A stretch of 64,000 nucleotides of DNA from Favolaschia claudopus (lineage: Eukaryota > Basidiomycota > Agaricomycetes > Agaricales > Mycenaceae), in contig JAWWNJ010000044.1 of the NCBI GenBank assembly GCA_037176885.1, forward strand, positions 310,001 to 374,000. The letters are read 5' to 3'. Under the pieces are notes generated by a model. The model ran no database searches and was not told the DNA's origin. It saw only the letters and a list, made by a program, of their open reading frames with translations. Below, piece after piece: positions 27,675 through 38,000 of this stretch. Position numbers and translations under genes: made by a program. Each line of letters begins with the position of its first letter. The first letter of the stretch is position 1.

Positions 27675-28211
27675 GGTGGTCGAAGAGGAAGAGAAGGGAT
27701 CGTGTCAATGTGCCAATTTTATAATGCGCGATGGGTGAAAGTTCAAGGCTTCCTGCCGAAGCTCGCCCGGTTTGGGGCCGGCGGCACTTCTTCCCTGCTC
27801 AATCATATTCCGCAGAATAATGCAGCACTGCGATGCATGGCCGGATGCGGCGCAGATGGTGGATATAATCACAGAAGCGCGTAGTTACATATTAGGGCTG
27901 GGAGAGTCTGGGCTACCCCGTGGGACGTGAGAAAAATGCGTCTAGACTGGTCTCGAGGAGTCGAGAACCCTATTCAATGCCGATTCATCCTTGGCTGCCT
28001 CAAACTCAACAAAAAAACATTTGATGTTTCGTTCAACAGCGTTCAACCTTGATTGGTTGCTTGGATGGCTCGGCTGCGAATCGAAATCGGCATACTGCAT
28101 GAACCAATGGGAGTTGAACATGCCCCTGGCCCCGACAGGGAGTTGGAATTCGAATATAATCGTCGGGCTACTACGGAGAGCCTTCCAAACATGGGGAAAG
28201 TGGCGGGGATT
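27675..28211. other. Intergenic flank left of the transposon array
   Basis: About 540 bases forming the promoter side of the acetyl-CoA hydrolase gene and the left flank of the transposon array. No gene recognised. Confidence 0.45.
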
Positions 28212-28218
28212 TTGAAAA
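28212..28218. repeat. Left target-site duplication TTGAAAA
   Basis: Seven bases immediately before the left end (GGCAAAATAG) of copy 1. Identical to the seven bases after the right end of copy 3 at 48601-48607, as expected for a transposon target-site duplication. Confidence 0.75.
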
Positions 28219-28243
28219 GGCAAAATAGCGATGTTGTGGGCCA
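28219..28243 (+). repeat. Left terminal inverted repeat, copy 1
   Basis: 25 bases pairing with 34981-35005 at 18 of 25 positions. Equivalents are at 35012-35036 and 41812-41836. The outer GGC and inner GTGGGCCA are perfect matches. Confidence 0.8.
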
Positions 28244-28879
28244 CAGGGGCTTGAAAAAATAAAAATCGAAAAAGGAAGGAGGGAGGAAAGAGAAAGAGAG
28301 AATTTGAGGCTCACCTTAGTTTGAGCTCCAGTTTTCGGCAGAGAACATTCCTGATGATAGACCCATCCGCCACGCCTGTAAATCCTCGGGAAAACGCGTC
28401 AACGTGTCGGTTTGACAAGAACAGGATAATGGGGAGCACTTGCCGTTTTCGAATAAATTTTGCGGATTTTGCCGTGCATCTCGTGCTGGGAAAGAATAGC
28501 GACCGTCCAGAAAAGGTTTATTCGGCGGCCCGGCCCATTGCGTATGCACGCATCAGCCAAAGGATGTGACGATGTAACATTTGTCACATCCACTGTTTTC
28601 GACCACTCAAGATCGTATCCGGCGTATCGACCTATACTAGCGGAAGAATGAGTGTGGGTGCTGGCAACGCCCCTTCTCTTACCTTCTCCTCACTCTTCTC
28701 ACTCTTCTCCCTCTCTGATTCTTGTCAACGACTCGGCAATTTACTACGCTCAAAGCACTTCAAGATTGTATTCTCAAATCACCTAAAGGCCTAGAAATCT
28801 GCCAATTCATCTATCTTCAGAACCTCCGGAGGCCTTGAATCAGCTACTCTCACCCCCATTCAAACATGTTTAGGAAAGA
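28244..28879. other. Transposon left non-coding region, CT-rich promoter-like
   Basis: This part of copy 1 (repeated in copies 2 and 3) has no well supported gene. It contains the 9-bp inverted repeat at 28562-28591. A strongly CT-rich run at about 28671-28725 (cttctcactcttctccctct) is followed by caacgactcgg, the layout of a fungal core promoter reading rightward. A short leftward open frame (28399-28549) exists, but it is altered by a one-base difference among copies (gcgtcaacg in copy 1, gcgtccaacg in copies 2 and 3). Confidence 0.4.
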
Positions 28880-29806
28880 ATGAGATTGATAATCCATCGT
28901 GAGTTTTCGTCATTCAATTTCTTCGTCTTTCCTTTCGATTCATCTTCATGAATCTTCAAGCTGTTTCTTCATTAATACACTCTTGTAGCTGCATTATTAC
29001 GCTATACCATACCCATCCCACTCCATCCGCAACACGCAAGACGACCAGGCCGGTGCTGGCGCGGTCCCTCACGCAGCCTCGGGCTCACCGCTGTACACTC
29101 GCACGTCGTTCTCGACGCTACCACTTCCTCTTTGCACCGGCATCCGTCTCCGACTTCCCGCTGCTGCCACCGCCCCCACTTCGCTCATCAACCCCAACCA
29201 AATCTCGACGCCGCGTTTGTCGCAACGCACGCTCCTCGCTCGACCTCTGTCTCTCCACCCCCACGCCGCGTCGACGCCGCTATACCGCCATTGGCACGCC
29301 CTCAAACAAATGACACCACAGATGCGATGCCGCCGCTGGTCTCCACCTGCTGCTGTTGTACGTGCCGCATTCGCAAGCTGTCGATACCGCGGCCCTACCC
29401 CGTTCATGCGCGGCCTTGCCCCCAATCCCATCACCCTCTGCACCGACTTGCGCCGTCGCTCCGCACGATCCCGACGCACTCGCATCCATCGACACCGTTG
29501 GTTGCCGACGTCCCGCCGCTCCCCACTACTCCCCTTGTCGCCATCGACGCATCCGGATGGTGTCGACACTGCGCTCGATGCTGCTGTCGTTTCCCGCCCA
29601 CTCCAGCTGTCGTCCCCGCCGTACCTTCCTGCTTCCTCCTTCATCTCTTACTGTTGTATCTGGCTTACACCCGCCCCCGTCTCGTTTTGCATATACATCC
29701 TCTCTATATCTACCTGAGCGTCAAAAACTACATGAATATGATTGATATCTACTATAAGTTTGTACGAAAACGTGTATGTACTATACGAAATATATGCTTT
29801 CATTAA
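28880..29806 (+). CDS. Possible second transposon gene, Pro/Cys/His-rich protein (copy 1)
   Basis: A tentative two-exon model reading rightward: ATG at 28880, 19-base exon (MRLIIH), GT-AG intron 28899-28988, then an open frame to TAA at 29804-29806, 278 residues. The stop overlaps the stop of the transposase gene on the other strand by two bases. The product is rich in Pro, Arg, His and Cys (for example STCCCCTCRIRK) with a hydrophobic segment near the end, and matches nothing I know. The CT-rich promoter-like run upstream supports it. Against it: the sequence is C-rich and low in complexity, and other frames are also open. The equivalent in copy 2 is 35674-36600; in copy 3 (from 42474) three one-base indels break it. 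Confidence 0.25.
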
Positions 29807-32800
29807 ACAAATGTTAAAAGAGTCTGCCCTTGAGCTTTCTCAAGCCCAAGGTGAACCCGAGCCGTTCGATCGAGCTCAACATCGCGCGCAGGGATACAAC
29901 GACGTTGATCCTTTGCAGTTGCCTTGCGCCCCACGCAAACCAAGAGGGACTTTTCGTTACAATCTTGGCATGCATTCTGGCACCAATACCAGCGCCCTTT
30001 ACCCCTGCAGTTTGCATCAGCGCAGCGGGGGCATTGACGAACAGCACGTTTCTTTGATTCGGCCGGTGCAGGCATGGTCTCGTTGACTCGTTGGATGCTC
30101 AGACTTGTAGTTGCAACTGCTGCGGCTTCCGAGATATTGTTCTGTACAGCAAATTGTTGCGTGCGTGAAGCGGAAGGGAACGAGTTCGAAGGAATACTAT
30201 GGGGAGGTATTGTAATCAACGCAACGAGGTCAATTGTGCATCTGAACTCACTGTGCAATGCTATTAAAGCCACTAGTGACTTGATGTTTGACGGGGGGAC
30301 CTGACCGAGCATTCACGATCTTCTCAGCTCGTTTGGAATCTTGCAGTTTTTGTTCTAGAGGTTTGATCTTTCCGCGTGCGTCGGAGCAGCTCTGTCGGAT
30401 GTTGGCTGAATCCTTGTAGCCGCCGTTGAAATAAGCGGTGAGATGCTCTTCGAGCTTGATACTCAATTTAGAGAAAAGAAAGTCCGGAACAGATAAAATT
30501 CACTTACCTTATAATAACAATCCTCGCGCGGCTCCACCTCGCGATTATAGATCAACGTAGCTTCGGTTGACATTGCGGTCTTGCACTTCTGAAAAGCGGC
30601 CGATGTTTGCATGAGATGTTCAAACAATAAAACCTCTGAGACCCCAGAGACGGGTAGAAGGGCCTTCCGCGTCCCCTGCATTCGAGCGAGGTACCGCTGC
30701 TTCTGTTTCGAGTCGGCTTCTTCGTTATAGGGCTGGATTCCAACCGGCTCGCAAACTGCTCTTGGAATCTTGATTATTCCGACCGATTGTTCAGTTGGTT
30801 GATACAGGTTGCCGTTGATCCACGTCAAAGGAAGCGGGGAAATTCCATACCTCTCCGCGAGAGTAATTTCCAGTTCTTGAATGCTGTTTGACAGCCAGAT
30901 AGAGTCGTGGCCTGCATATTTCTTGCCCGTGGAATTGAAATGACCAACCTGTGTACCGATTAGATTAAATAAAACCTGGTAAGGCTCGGATTAACTTACA
31001 TGGAGGTTGTGGCGTAATACGAAATCAAGCAGACAGGCGACCATATGTCGAACGGAAGCGGCATGGGAAGGGAGTTTGGCCAGCAGATGGGTGTGGACAC
31101 CACCTTCAACCATGTTCGTACCTCGAACACAACGATAAATTGGCAGCCCAGCTGCCTTCATGTCGAACCCGATGCAATAGTAAAGCTGCACGCCAGGAGG
31201 ATCAGAAACAAAGCCGTTTTTGATCAACTCCAGAATGTTTTTAGCGACCTTCCATGCAGCAGAGTTGAATAGCGGGAGTTTGGTCTTACTATCGACAAGC
31301 GGGCCCCAAGTCATGAAGACTGCGTGAACCATTGGATAAAGATCTTCGGGTGGGGGAATAGTCCGACGACAATGCCGCCACAGCCATTTGGGGTGAAAGC
31401 GAAGCATATCTTGCCAAGTGACATTCTTGGTTTTAAGATAGGCTTCAATTTGAGCCTTGTCGGCGGGATGGGGTATCAGCAACGCATCGCGCAAAGCGCG
31501 AGAAAATGGCACCCGCAATCCGTGCGTGCGAGAGATGTAAATCATGTTAAAAACATGAAACACATCTTTGAGTACTCTACTTCGCACAAGCAGCGCGTAA
31601 GTAGCAAGCACGGCAAATGGAATTTCACCAAGGACGGAGGCACCCTCGGCTGCGCTGTTCGGGTCCTTGTCGGGGGAATGGAAACTGTCATCCGAGCCGT
31701 TGATGGTTTCCGAGTCATCTTCGAGTCCATCTAGGGCCTGCAATTCGTCGCCGAGACCAACAAGATCAGAGCGTGAGTCCTCGCTCTCACCCTCGGGTTC
31801 CAAGATCGCGGAAGAAGGAGTTGGTGCATGAAGAACAGGGATAGTGGAAGGCTGGGATGGGTGAGAGGTCGAAAGAGAGTTGTGATTGACCCCAGGTAAG
31901 ACACGGACATGACTTCGATGAGCGAGAATATCGAACGGAGGGTTGCCATAGGTTTTGAGAGAACGATTTTTGTCACTTTGTCCAATAGCGGCGCCAGGAA
32001 TTAAAACTTCGCGCACAGTAACAACAGTCCGTGTTGAGGTCAAGTTGACCCCGTTAAAAACACCCAAGCCAGCAGCTGCGGATATGACCCCGCGAGCTGC
32101 AACTTTCTTATTGTCGTCGGTGAGGAGAAGCACCGAAGTCCCAGGGCCTGTATTTGACTGCATCGCAACTGGAAGTGGTGTCTGTTGTATCTTTCGATAA
32201 AGAACCAGTGCCACATGCGCATCCCGCGCAGCATACTGCTGCTGGATTGTAGTCAGGTCGGAATCCGACCAGTTGCTGCTGATGCGTTCGCTGTAATGCT
32301 GAGGGTAGCACTGATTGAGGAGAGCTGCGACAAGGTCAACAAGAGACATATTTGCGTTCGGGATGAGAAACCGATCTTTTGCGAAGTTTCCGAGATCAAG
32401 AGCGCCCGAAAATGAGGCAGGAGGCTGAGCGCATGCCGTAGCAAGCCGGCGTAGGTCTGCATTCACGCTCCGACCTGCTTTAATTACTCGAGGTTCGCGA
32501 AGCAGGTTTAGAAGCTCGAATGGCAAGACCTGCTGCTTCAACATTTCTCCTATCTAAATGATTGTGAGTTGAAGAAAAAACCGCGACATAAAAATGAAGC
32601 GCGGAATTATACACACCTGAAGAACATAAACTCTATCTTTGTACGCAATCTGCAGGACTGCGGGTGGCCCACGCTGAGCCAATCGACCGTGTGGAGTCAT
32701 ATCAATGTTCCACTCGGAGCCAAAACCAATTACAATATAGCTGCCAGCGGTGCGAGGCATGTCATCCAAAATGCTACGCATAACATTGTTGATGGTAGTT

Positions 32801-34809
32801 GTGTCGTTGAGAAGGGATGGCTGGATGACGGACTCTGGGTCTACAAAGAGCGGAAATTCAGAGTGCTTCTGAACCGGCGTAACTTTGTCGAGAAGAGACG
32901 TAAATATTTTTTCGAGCATTGGTTTGTCAGACATGTTGTCTGTGTAAAAGACTTCCGGCTGGTCATGCCCGTAGACAGTGAGATCATCAGCAAGGCGTCG
33001 TAGCGCATCCTCGTATTGCGAATGGGATTTTGTTGCAACAAATACGCAAACTTTGATTTCGCCTTTCTCGTTTGTGACGGTAAGGAGGGCGGTGAAGATC
33101 GGTACGCCGTCAATTTTGAAGACATGTTTAGCGAGCTACATGAGAGCGATGAGGGTGAGGTTATTGATTATTAGAAGCTGCCGTACCTTGTGGCTATGAT
33201 CAATGGCACAAATCCGAGCAGACAGCATCGCCGTGTGTTGGTTGAGAACATCCCGGTAGGATTCGATGAAGTTGTCGTAAATGTCACGAAGCCATTGACC
33301 GCTAGGTGTAAAGCCGTGGAATCCAGAGGCTGAACGGTCTTCGAATGGCAAAAAAGGTTCGTAAGTTGCTCCCGGAAGATTGACTTGGGCAACTTTTGTC
33401 CGCAAATATTGAAGTCGAATTTCATCATAACGACGGAGGTGCTGCATTCGGAAGATATCTGCGACCTCTTCGGCACCCATCCCATGTTGAAAGCATGAGC
33501 GAATAACCCCGAATGCTCGAGTCGATAATCCGCTTCTCCACGTGAGATGAGCAGGAAATTCTGCTGCAAGTTCAAGAGGCAAGCGCTCCAAGACTCGTTG
33601 ATCCCAAGAGCGGAATCGAGAGCCACATCCGCCCGAGCGCTTTTTGCATGCGTACACCCAACCAATAATCCAGAAGCAGGCGTCAAGATCAACAATCCTG
33701 CGCGGCCGCTTCAGAACACCATTGCGTGTGAGATGATGTGAATTGCAGTCGGGGCAACGGACTTGTTTAGCGCCGACAAGATCAAGTGGATCCCATATAA
33801 AGAAATCGGGAAGAAAGAGGCTGGTCGGCGTTACATTGAGGCTATGAAGAGGGAACCAAACCGACTTGCGTGGAAGCCAGAAGGTGCCGGCAATGTAATG
33901 TCGGGATTTCTTCTTCATTGCTTTCTCCGTATCATACTTGAGTTCTTCAAGAATCTCGTTCAGACGGTTTGTGAACCATGCCGGAAACGGCCTGCGCTTT
34001 GATTTACGCTGTGTCCCCTGGTCTTGCGGCTCCCCATCGTTAAGATCGTCATCATCGTCACCCTCATCTTCCTCGCCAATGCCCTCCACGTGAAACGGCT
34101 GCGACCCAGGTGATTCGTCGACATCTGTTATGAAATCTACCGTATTGGGTGCTCCTGATGAAGGGAGTGATGTTGAGAATGGATTGTTCGTTGTAGGTTC
34201 CGCATTCACACGGGAAATAACACTGCGAGGATTATCGTGGGGCGGAGCTGAATGTATTGTTGTCGGATTTTGCGAAGGCGCATAGAGTGTGGGAATGGGA
34301 ATGGGAGGTATAGCATTGGGTGGGGGAGAATTGTACATTGACGCGGTAGATAATGTGCTCATGCTCTCCGAAGCAGAGGTAGAGCTGCAAGACACCGGTG
34401 CACGAGAACGGTTTCCCGATCCTCGCGTAAGCTTCAAAAAAATCAGTTATGAATAGGCAGTGAGAGCAGAAATGTCACGCACCAAGTTTGAAAGCGGTTG
34501 AATGAATGAAGCTCTCCCTCCTTCCACGGAGGAAGTGTTGATGTCCGGCAAGCCGACGATGGGTACATCAGCGTCTGCGGCAGTCTGAGAAGCAACGCGT
34601 GCTTTTTTCTGTGGTGGTTGGGAAGAAGGAGCCGCGGCAGGCACAGGTGCTGGGGCAGGCACCTCGGAGTGGGCAGCCTCAGATGCCTTGCGCTTGTTCT
34701 TCGAGCCCTTTGGGCGACCACGACCGCGTTTCGGCGCTGTTTCCGGAGGCTCGGAAGGCGGCGGGGGCTCCTCGGGATGTTGGTAATGATGAAATACTGT
34801 TCCGAGCAT
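29803..34809 (-). CDS. DDE transposase with inserted 3'-5' exonuclease domain (copy 1)
   Basis: Seven exons joined in frame: 34483-34809, 33187-34431, 32617-33135, 31000-32553, 30508-30948, 30252-30454, 29803-30196, giving 1560 residues. The first five exons are all in phase 0. Domains in order: AT-hook KRGRGRPKGSKNKRK (about 27-41); Ser/Pro-rich and acidic linker; zinc-ribbon region with CPDC (335-338) and Cys 371/378, resembling the basidiomycete DUF6729 family (recalled, not searched); first catalytic-type Asp in ICAIDHSHK (520); second in VFYTDN (590); a WRN/RNase D-like exonuclease domain (about 655-820) with EW (665), NADLRR (Asp 730) and YAARDAH (Tyr 804, Asp 808); RGTNMVEGGVHTHL with the likely catalytic Glu 1180; and a C-terminal knuckle CPRCADANCRGKGRWYWC (from 1485). 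Exonuclease motif I has Gly 663 where Asp is normal. The transposase reading is from domain logic, not experiment. Confidence 0.85.
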
Positions 34810-34980
34810 GTTCGGGAGATGAGGAAGCAAAGCTATAGGTGAGAATAGAAGGAGGTGCCCGGCTACTCAGCGAAGAGACAGACAAGAGCGAGACGACAGG
34901 CAAAAGCCGGAGGCAGAGCTGATTGATTGATTATCATGATTGATTGACCATATATAGAATATTCGCTATTACCGAGCTAT

Positions 34981-35005
34981 TGGCCCACATCACAAGTAAT
35001 TAGCC
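34981..35005 (-). repeat. Right terminal inverted repeat, copy 1
   Basis: Starts TGGCCCAC and ends AATTAGCC. Inverted match to 28219-28243. Equivalents are at 41781-41805 and 48576-48600. Confidence 0.8.
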
Positions 35006-35011
35006 TTGAAA
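35006..35011. repeat. Copy 1/copy 2 junction TTGAAA
   Basis: Six bases separate the right end of copy 1 from the left end of copy 2. They equal the outer 7-bp duplication minus one A, so neighbouring copies share a single target-derived spacer. Confidence 0.8.
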
Positions 35012-38000
35012 GGCAAAATAGCGATGTTGTGGGCCACAGGGGCTTGAAAAAATAAAAATCGAAAAAGGAAGGAGGGAGGAAAGAGAAAGAGAGAATTTGA
35101 GGCTCACCTTAGTTTGAGCTCCAGTTTTCGGCAGAGAACATTCCTGATGATAGACCCATCCGCCACGCCTGTAAATCCTCGGGAAAACGCGTCCAACGTG
35201 TCGGTTTGACAAGAACAGGATAATGGGGAGCACTTGCCGTTTTCGAATAAATTTTGCGGATTTTGCCGTGCATCTCGTGCTGGGAAAGAATAGCGACCGT
35301 CCAGAAAAGGTTTATTCGGCGGCCCGGCCCATTGCGTATGCACGCATCAGCCAAAGGATGTGACGATGTAACATTTGTCACATCCACTGTTTTCGACCAC
35401 TCAAGATCGTATCCGGCGTATCGACCTATACTAGCGGAAGAATGAGTGTGGGTGCTGGCAACGCCCCTTCTCTTACCTTCTCCTCACTCTTCTCACTCTT
35501 CTCCCTCTCTGATTCTTGTCAACGACTCGGCAATTTACTACGCTCAAAGCACTTCAAGATTGTATTCTCAAATCACCTAAAGGCCTAGAAATCTGCCAAT
35601 TCATCTATCTTCAGAACCTCCGGAGGCCTTGAATCAGCTACTCTCACCCCCATTCAAACATGTTTAGGAAAGAATGAGATTGATAATCCATCGTGAGTTT
35701 TCGTCATTCAATTTCTTCGTCTTTCCTTTCGATTCATCTTCATGAATCTTCAAGCTGTTTCTTCATTAATACACTCTTGTAGCTGCATTATTACGCTATA
35801 CCATACCCATCCCACTCCATCCGCAACACGCAAGACGACCAGGCCGGTGCTGGCGCGGTCCCTCACGCAGCCTCGGGCTCACCGCTGTACACTCGCACGT
35901 CGTTCTCGACGCTACCACTTCCTCTTTGCACCGGCATCCGTCTCCGACTTCCCGCTGCTGCCACCGCCCCCACTTCGCTCATCAACCCCAACCAAATCTC
36001 GACGCCGCGTTTGTCGCAACGCACGCTCCTCGCTCGACCTCTGTCTCTCCACCCCCACGCCGCGTCGACGCCGCTATACCGCCATTGGCACGCCCTCAAA
36101 CAAATGACACCACAGATGCGATGCCGCCGCTGGTCTCCACCTGCTGCTGTTGTACGTGCCGCATTCGCAAGCTGTCGATACCGCGGCCCTACCCCGTTCA
36201 TGCGCGGCCTTGCCCCCAATCCCATCACCCTCTGCACCGACTTGCGCCGTCGCTCCGCACGATCCCGACGCACTCGCATCCATCGACACCGTTGGTTGCC
36301 GACGTCCCGCCGCTCCCCACTACTCCCCTTGTCGCCATCGACGCATCCGGATGGTGTCGACACTGCGCTCGATGCTGCTGTCGTTTCCCGCCCACTCCAG
36401 CTGTCGTCCCCGCCGTACCTTCCTGCTTCCTCCTTCATCTCTTACTGTTGTATCTGGCTTACACCCGCCCCCGTCTCGTTTTGCATATACATCCTCTCTA
36501 TATCTACCTGAGCGTCAAAAACTACATGAATATGATTGATATCTACTATAAGTTTGTACGAAAACGTGTATGTACTATACGAAATATATGCTTTCATTAA
36601 ACAAATGTTAAAAGAGTCTGCCCTTGAGCTTTCTCAAGCCCAAGGTGAACCCGAGCCGTTCGATCGAGCTCAACATCGCGCGCAGGGATACAACGACGTT
36701 GATCCTTTGCAGTTGCCTTGCGCCCCACGCAAACCAAGAGGGACTTTTCGTTACAATCTTGGCATGCATTCTGGCACCAATACCAGCGCCCTTTACCCCT
36801 GCAGTTTGCATCAGCGCAGCGGGGGCATTGACGAACAGCACGTTTCTTTGATTCGGCCGGTGCAGGCATGGTCTCGTTGACTCGTTGGATGCTCAGACTT
36901 GTAGTTGCAACTGCTGCGGCTTCCGAGATATTGTTCTGTACAGCAAATTGTTGCGTGCGTGAAGCGGAAGGGAACGAGTTCGAAGGAATACTATGGGGAG
37001 GTATTGTAATCAACGCAACGAGGTCAATTGTGCATCTGAACTCACTGTGCAATGCTATTAAAGCCACTAGTGACTTGATGTTTGACGGGGGGACCTGACC
37101 GAGCATTCACGATCTTCTCAGCTCGTTTGGAATCTTGCAGTTTTTGTTCTAGAGGTTTGATCTTTCCGCGTGCGTCGGAGCAGCTCTGTCGGATGTTGGC
37201 TGAATCCTTGTAGCCGCCGTTGAAATAAGCGGTGAGATGCTCTTCGAGCTTGATACTCAATTTAGAGAAAAGAAAGTCCGGAACAGATAAAATTCACTTA
37301 CCTTATAATAACAATCCTCGCGCGGCTCCACCTCGCGATTATAGATCAACGTAGCTTCGGTTGACATTGCGGTCTTGCACTTCTGAAAAGCGGCCGATGT
37401 TTGCATGAGATGTTCAAACAATAAAACCTCTGAGACCCCAGAGACGGGTAGAAGGGCCTTCCGCGTCCCCTGCATTCGAGCGAGGTACCGCTGCTTCTGT
37501 TTCGAGTCGGCTTCTTCGTTATAGGGCTGGATTCCAACCGGCTCGCAAACTGCTCTTGGAATCTTGATTATTCCGACCGATTGTTCAGTTGGTTGATACA
37601 GGTTGCCGTTGATCCACGTCAAAGGAAGCGGGGAAATTCCATACCTCTCCGCGAGAGTAATTTCCAGTTCTTGAATGCTGTTTGACAGCCAGATAGAGTC
37701 GTGGCCTGCATATTTCTTGCCCGTGGAATTGAAATGACCAACCTGTGTACCGATTAGATTAAATAAAACCTGGTAAGGCTCGGATTAACTTACATGGAGG
37801 TTGTGGCGTAATACGAAATCAAGCAGACAGGCGACCATATGTCGAACGGAAGCGGCATGGGAAGGGAGTTTGGCCAGCAGATGGGTGTGGACACCACCTT
37901 CAACCATGTTCGTACCTCGAACACAACGATAAATTGGCAGCCCAGCTGCCTTCATGTCGAACCCGATGCAATAGTAAAGCTGCACGCCAGGAGGATCAGA

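Larger units (their letters stand above)
28219..35005 (-). mobile_element. DDE/exonuclease DNA transposon, copy 1 (intact)
   Basis: A 6787-base terminal-inverted-repeat DNA transposon. The left end is 28219-28243 (starts GGCAAAATAGCGATG, ends GTGGGCCA). The right end is 34981-35005 (starts TGGCCCAC, ends AATTAGCC). Compared as inverted repeats, 18 of 25 positions match, with the outer GGC and inner GTGGGCCA perfect. A subterminal region at 34920-34950 repeats TGATTGAT, and 28562-28591 holds a 9-bp inverted repeat (GGATGTGAC/GTCACATCC, 12-base loop). The main gene runs leftward from 34809 to 29803. A second, weakly supported gene may converge on it from the left. The element's superfamily is not one I can name with certainty. 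Confidence 0.9.

Noticed and set aside
29069..29644. Leftward 191-codon frame in the transposon (and equivalents at 35863 and in part at 42597)
   Set aside because: Arg/Gly-rich frame opposite a C-rich low-complexity stretch, not supported by splice signals and broken in copy 3. Likely a shadow of base composition.
31324..31734. Rightward 136-codon frame within each transposon copy
   Set aside because: Lies fully antisense to exon 4 of the transposase gene, whose conserved motifs establish the real strand.
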